Source of the DNA: Albula goreensis
Taxonomy: Eukaryota > Chordata > Actinopteri > Albuliformes > Albulidae
Assembly: GCA_022829145.1 (NCBI GenBank)
Contig: CM040752.1
Location: 37,622,086-37,686,085 of the forward strand
Direction: 5' to 3'
Length of the DNA: 64,000 nt
Below the pieces are notes generated by a model. That model worked only from the letters and a program-made list of their open reading frames with translations, ran no database searches and had not been told where the DNA came from. Every line of letters starts with the position of its first letter. The first letter of the stretch is position 1. The translations under genes were made by a program, and so were the position numbers. Shown one piece after another: positions 60,790 to 64,000 of this stretch.

Positions 60790-63040
60790 GTGTAATTAAA
60801 ACATGACTTTTTCTGAAAAAATCTAAAGAGGACAGTCGAACAAATCAAAGCTGCACTGTCAAACATTCTGCATGTGTATTGTTTAATTATACATCTGTCA
60901 TTTTTGTCATTTGAAACTGTGTTAAATATGATGTCCTTATTTCTTTTTTACCCAACAATTTATGGATCTTTTCATATGCTATAAAACCTAGCCAAAAGTG
61001 GAATTCATTTTTTGGATTCTCAGTTAAGTGATGTAGCACATAAATGTAAATAAACAGAAATATGTTCTTCAAGGTCTGAGACCTTAACATAACGTCCTGA
61101 GCCTTAAAGTGCAATTGCAGTAATTGGCTGCAAAGCAGAAAAACAGACAGGGCATTGTTGCTGATGCTGAGTTTTATAATTCCTCCATCAAGCTCCCTGC
61201 TGCTGAGCTCTGGCATGTCTGTCTTGATCCAATCCAGCAAGGAGGAGCCGGGCATCGAGCAGGCCTGTGAAGGGATTGCATTTCACTCTTTAAGATTCTG
61301 GGCATGTATTGCTGAAGCAACTTTCAGCCAGAGATGCTGGAACCTCAGGATTAAACGGGTGAAAGGAGGCTTTCAATGGACTTTCACAGCAGATGGAGAA
61401 ATATACATGGAGAAAATTATAGATGGAGAATCACATAAGATGAAACACTCTGTCTTGTGCCTTCAGGCACTATTTATAAGATGGGGTCAAAAGTGTGACA
61501 TGCTTGGCCCTCCACTGCATTTCAATTGATTGAGGCATGCTGTGCTGGTTCTGAAAGAGGATACTCATCTACACTGGACTCCAGCCCTGACATAGCTTTC
61601 TTATTTCACTGCAGTTTCATTCTGAAATGTATATTACTCATTAGTGTCTTTCTTGGAAAGTCTGATGAGGTACAAAAGCCTGATTATATAGTAAGATAAA
61701 CCTTTCTTGATATAATTTGAATTGTCCATCACATTTTAAGTCATTAAAAATGCATTGTAAGATTAATATGTGTGCTGTATTTGAAGGGATGGCCACGTCT
61801 TCAGGATGCTGTATAATGTGGTTGAAAATCCCTCTGTGAAACTGAATGGTAAACCTCCGTCAAAAGAAAGTTTTGCAAAGATAATATTACCTTTTCAATG
61901 TCTTTAACACAATATGTTGACACACTAAGCATAAGCCCTGATGTAACCATGTAAGGTCAATATTAGTGGAGACCTAAGGTTTTCCACACATTGGAAGATT
62001 GAGATAAGATGGAAAGCACAGGCTGATTATCATTAGCGTGTCCTTACCACTGCAATCCAGCACTTTAAATACAGTTTTTTCTTTTGCTGCTTTATAGCTA
62101 TTATATGTGCCTTGCTCACTAGTTCCTCACTGTTGTGACCATTGATCAGTAAATGTCTTCAGAGTGTCATGCTGAATTGAGCCAAGGGGAACAGAGGCAG
62201 GGTAGGAGAGGATGAACCTTCATTGAGCCCAAGGAAGACTTGGATTGATCCCATTCAATTTATCCTACTTGATTACATGTATTGCAATAATGTAAGTGTG
62301 GTGGCCTGTGTAAAATTCTGCCTCAGTGAATGAACTGTTTACACTGAATTCTGCACTAGAACACTCAGATCATTTTGACTAATTGTGTCTGATTGGACTG
62401 GGCTGATGCTGGCTCTGTGGAGCTGTGGTGCTGGGCAGTAATTGGGACTAACACCAGTAACAGTGGTTCAAAATCCCACCAGTTAAAAGCTCAAATTTAC
62501 ATAATTTAATGCCTGAGTGGTAAAGAATCCAAAAGCACACATTTCCAGAGGACAAAGATGCTATGAGGACGAATCTGTCCTGCTCTGTGTTCAGCAGGAT
62601 TTAGCAAATGTAAGCTGAGCACATTTGCCTATGAATTGTTTGTAAAAGCAGTTATGTAGGATCTGAACCAATTTTATTTATGCTCTTAACTTCATATTAT
62701 GTGCATAAATTAAAAATAAATGTGAGAATGCATGTTTTTCTAGTTTTTTTCTTTTTCTTATTGGATTGGGAAACATATTTGTGAAATGTAATTGTATAAA
62801 TTATAAGCCAAACAATATGACTTATTTAAATGTTATAATGGCTATTGGGCAATAAAAACCACAAATGGCTTCATGTGCACAACCCCAACTAATTTAAATG
62901 TTTGATTCCTATTCGATTTTACTTTTAATAGCATTTCAAATGTCATGGTTGCTGACTTCCGAAAGAAGATTGGAGCCTGAGAATATCCCAGCCCTCCATG
63001 AGCTGCATGCGACAGACATGTTAAAAGGAATTATCAAACT
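60790..63040. other. Downstream flank of adora1, no gene seen
   Basis: AT-rich. Frames of about 120 codons at 60887-61529 overlap on opposite strands and show no domain or splice context. It may include a distal adora1 3' UTR. Confidence 0.4.
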
Positions 63041-63044
63041 AATG

Positions 63045-63960
63045 TGTGTGTATAACTCCAATCAAGGCCCTAGACTTTTCCAGTTTTCCATTTATGAAAA
63101 AACTGGAATATCTTCCCTCACACAAATGCTGGCTGTTCCCCTTTTTCCGGCCTGGCACTTTTATATATTTCAGGGAAATATCCATTATGTGGACAATACT
63201 TATGTTCATGGTTGTGCAAACACCAATGGTAATGCTAATGTTAAACTTAATTGAGGCCCTAATCCAACTATCCATTCATGATTTCTCTCCCAAACTTTGC
63301 CGGAACACTAATTCTCAGCCCTAGCTTCAGTCCTGATAAAATCATTGATTTCCTGGAAATATTGATAATATGAAAATGTAAATTATAATGCTTATAATAA
63401 TGACAATGCTAATGCTAACCCTAACCTCCATTTAGGCCCTAGCCCCTTTCTAGCTTTCAAGCCTGTACAAGGCGAATGCTAAATCCAATGATAATGCTAA
63501 CTCTTATCGAGGCCCTATCGCATTTCCAGCATTTCATACAAAATGATCTCAAACTAACATTGCCCTAACTTTAATGCTTGGCCAGGCCTGAGTTATATTT
63601 TTGAGAGTATCGTAGATTTCAATGAAATATTGATTATGTTGACAACACTAATTCAAATGCCAATGCTAAGTCTAACCATGATCGAGACCTTAGCCCTTTT
63701 CCACCTTTCCTTTCCTGAAAATCTCTCTCCCAAACCTTGCCATAATCCTAACACTCATTCTGGCTCTAGTTTAAATCCTGGAACGATCATGGATTTCCCG
63801 GTCATATCAATTGTATGGCATGCTATTACTGATGCTAATCTAACCCAAACTGAGACCTTAGCCCTTTTCCAGCTTTCAGATCATGATGATCTCTAAGAAC
63901 TTGCCCTTTCTACAGTTTTGGTCCTGGGACAATGATGGATTTCCTTAATTCTTACCAGCA
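63045..63960. repeat. Diverged tandem repeat of about 170-190 bp at the window end
   Basis: GAGGCCCTA.CC(C/T)TTTTCCAGC-type blocks recur near 63064, 63253, 63433, 63508, 63684 and 63852. Between them come ATGGATTTCC and TGTTGACAATACTAATGC-type segments. About five old copies, one shortened to about 76 bp. It may continue beyond the window. Confidence 0.75.
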
Positions 63961-64000
63961 GAAAGGCAAGGATTAGCCCAAAATATGAAATTGTTCTATA

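Noticed and set aside
61155-61529. 124-codon plus-strand frame after adora1
   Set aside because: It overlaps an equally long frame on the other strand and shows no domain, signal or splice context.

Overview
The window reads as vertebrate nuclear DNA, almost certainly from a ray-finned (teleost) fish. It has GT-AG introns, strongly vertebrate-like proteins, 3' tails of the fish LINE-2 type scattered on both strands, tRNA-like SINE fragments, (CA)n/(ATT)n microsatellites and an exceptional load of minisatellites. An intact gastric pepsinogen suggests a species that keeps an acid stomach. I cannot name the species.

Four complete protein genes can be assembled exon by exon, and every exon phase is consistent. 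(1) 1834-5882, plus: pepsinogen A-type aspartic protease, 9 exons, 373 aa. (2) 10803-7839, minus: CD300/CMRF35-like or pIgR-like inhibitory receptor, 6 exons, 287 aa, with signal peptide, one V-type Ig domain, Pro/Thr stalk, one membrane helix and two ITIM-like tyrosine motifs. (3) 25102-16728, minus: matrix metalloproteinase 9 (gelatinase B), 13 exons, 684 aa, with all catalytic and fibronectin-II features. (4) 52194-60594, plus: adenosine A1 receptor, 2 coding exons split by a 7.4 kb intron, 331 aa.

The rest is repeat-rich. A decayed Tigger/pogo-type transposase lies at 11480-13060, a LINE-2-like 3' end at 13380-13980, a solo-LTR-like insert inside a minisatellite at 29141-29802, a ~1.03 kb terminal-inverted-repeat transposon at 37944-38973, and a ~0.6 kb MITE-like element at 40892-41475. 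At least 15 tandem arrays are present. Between 25.1 and 52.2 kb I see no protein gene; this is intergenic sequence with arrays and transposon debris.

The strongest unexpected signal is where the minisatellites sit. In three different genes an array is built on a real splice site, so the authentic donor or acceptor is copied about 10 to 30 times (pepsinogen intron 3 donor, CD300-like exon 4 acceptor, mmp9 intron 9 donor). mmp9 alone carries six arrays, including one of telomere-like units that starts just after the stop codon. Several arrays look orderly at both ends and scrambled in the middle, which may be biology or an assembly artefact.
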